From Clostridium punense (lineage in GTDB: Bacteria; Bacillota; Clostridia; Clostridiales; Clostridiaceae): DNA of 64,000 nucleotides. This document shows, in pieces, positions 63,572-64,000 of this stretch. Made by a program: the position numbers and the translations under genes. The notes beneath the pieces were generated by a model. The model ran no database searches and was not told the DNA's origin. It worked only from the letters and a program-made list of their open reading frames with translations. Position 1 is the first letter of the stretch. The number at the start of each line of letters is the position of its first letter. The DNA lies in NCBI RefSeq assembly GCF_017874425.1, contig NZ_JAGGLL010000005.1, positions 124,001 to 188,000 on the forward strand, given 5' to 3'.

Positions 63572-64000
63572 TTACTGTACACTAGAGAACTCTATGGTTA
63601 TTTTTTCATTATTATCAAGCTTTAGCTCCTTACCATAGGCTATTTCTGGTTCTCCTAGAAAAGTTGCAGGAAGATTTATGATAAACTCACTGCCTTCACC
63701 CAAATTGCTATGAACAGTAATTGTTCCTCCATGGGCTTCAACTAGTGCTTTAACTAAAAATAACCCTATTCCACTTCCTTGGGCAAGGTTACTAAGTGAA
63801 TTGTCTACTTGTTTAAACCTTTCAAAAATTGCATCTAACTTATCCTTGGGTATGCCTATTCCATTGTCTTTTACTATTACTTTAACATAGGCTCCCCGAT
63901 CTTCTACACTAACTTCTATTTTTCCCTTAGGTTCAGTAAACTTAACTGCATTAGAAATCAAATTTAAGATAATTCTTTCTAAGTTTTCATCATCAAAGGC
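63572..64000 (-). CDS. Sensor histidine kinase, C-terminal ATPase part (cut by window edge)
   Basis: About 143 C-terminal residues; the gene continues past the right edge because the frame stays open to 64000 ('FDDENLERIILNLISNAVKF'). The N box ('NLISNAVKF'), G1 box ('VKDNGIGIP'), F box ('ERFKQVD') and G2 box ('GSGIGLFLVKALVEAHGG') of HATPase_c are complete. It is the kinase of a two-component system; sensor region and signal are outside the window. A 180-bp AT-rich gap separates it from the LacI-type gene. Confidence 0.92.
   Translation of the reverse strand, partial: AFDDENLERIILNLISNAVKFTEPKGKIEVSVEDRGAYVKVIVKDNGIGIPKDKLDAIFERFKQVDNSLSNLAQGSGIGLFLVKALVEAHGGTITVHSNLGEGSEFIINLPATFLGEPEIAYGKELKLDNNEKITIEFSSVQ

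Overview
The window looks like a chromosome segment from a low-GC Clostridium-type Firmicute. The DNA is AT-rich, ribosome binding sites are strong GGAGG types, and TTG and GTG starts are used freely. The gene set is that of a Gram-positive cell envelope: S-layer proteins, an accessory SecA, TarI/TarJ, LicD and choline-binding-type wall repeats. I cannot name a species. I saw no tRNA, rRNA, CRISPR array, prophage or intact insertion sequence. Nearly everything concerns building, decorating and remodelling the cell surface, and most genes are read on the minus strand.

Region 1 (1-14 kb) is an S-layer module: a DHHW protein (cut by the window edge), an MBOAT O-acyltransferase, a two-domain SLAP protein, a small anchored protein, a 785-aa S-layer paralogue, the main 1214-aa S-layer protein with its own promoter and terminator, a glycosyltransferase and a SecA2-like translocase. 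The combination SLAP + SecA2 + MBOAT/DHHW resembles the S-layer loci of Bacillus, but no SLH or CWB2 anchoring repeats are visible.

Region 2 (14-36 kb) holds two adjoining glycan clusters. One (25.1 to 14 kb) starts with an initiating sugar-phosphate transferase and carries a TarL/TagB-type polymerase, TarI, TarJ, a GT2, a flippase, an O-antigen-ligase-type protein, ManC, a hexapeptide acyltransferase and a Wzy-like polymerase. The other (35.9 to 25.4 kb) starts with a near-duplicate initiating transferase and carries Glf, a DUF4422 protein, two GT4 enzymes, ManA, Gmd, Fcl, a flippase and a WbsX-like protein. Precursors implied are CDP-ribitol, GDP-mannose, GDP-L-fucose and UDP-galactofuranose.

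Region 3 (36-46 kb) has a 1.1-kb non-coding stretch with structured elements, a small unrecognised protein, a large SF1 helicase with a decayed nuclease-like tail, and rmlA-rmlB-rmlC-rmlD for dTDP-L-rhamnose.

Region 4 (46-64 kb) is more mixed: a glucosaminidase, a subtilase and a family-10-like glycosidase all ending in choline-binding-type repeats, with a LicD gene beside them; two Uma2-family proteins; an anchored repeat protein; a 352-aa paralogue of the S-layer N-terminal domain; a GT2; a third flippase; and at the end a LacI-type regulator and a truncated histidine kinase. Gene fragments and dispersed repeats show that this side has been rearranged.

The main new observations are: the S-layer locus with its three-way sharing of domains; a MITE-like family (four full copies and one partial) with inverted ends and 3-bp TTA/TAA target duplications, one copy inserted inside a second repeat family; four copies of that second, hairpin repeat family; and two multi-hairpin elements of about 124 nt at 36.8 kb and 56.4 kb.
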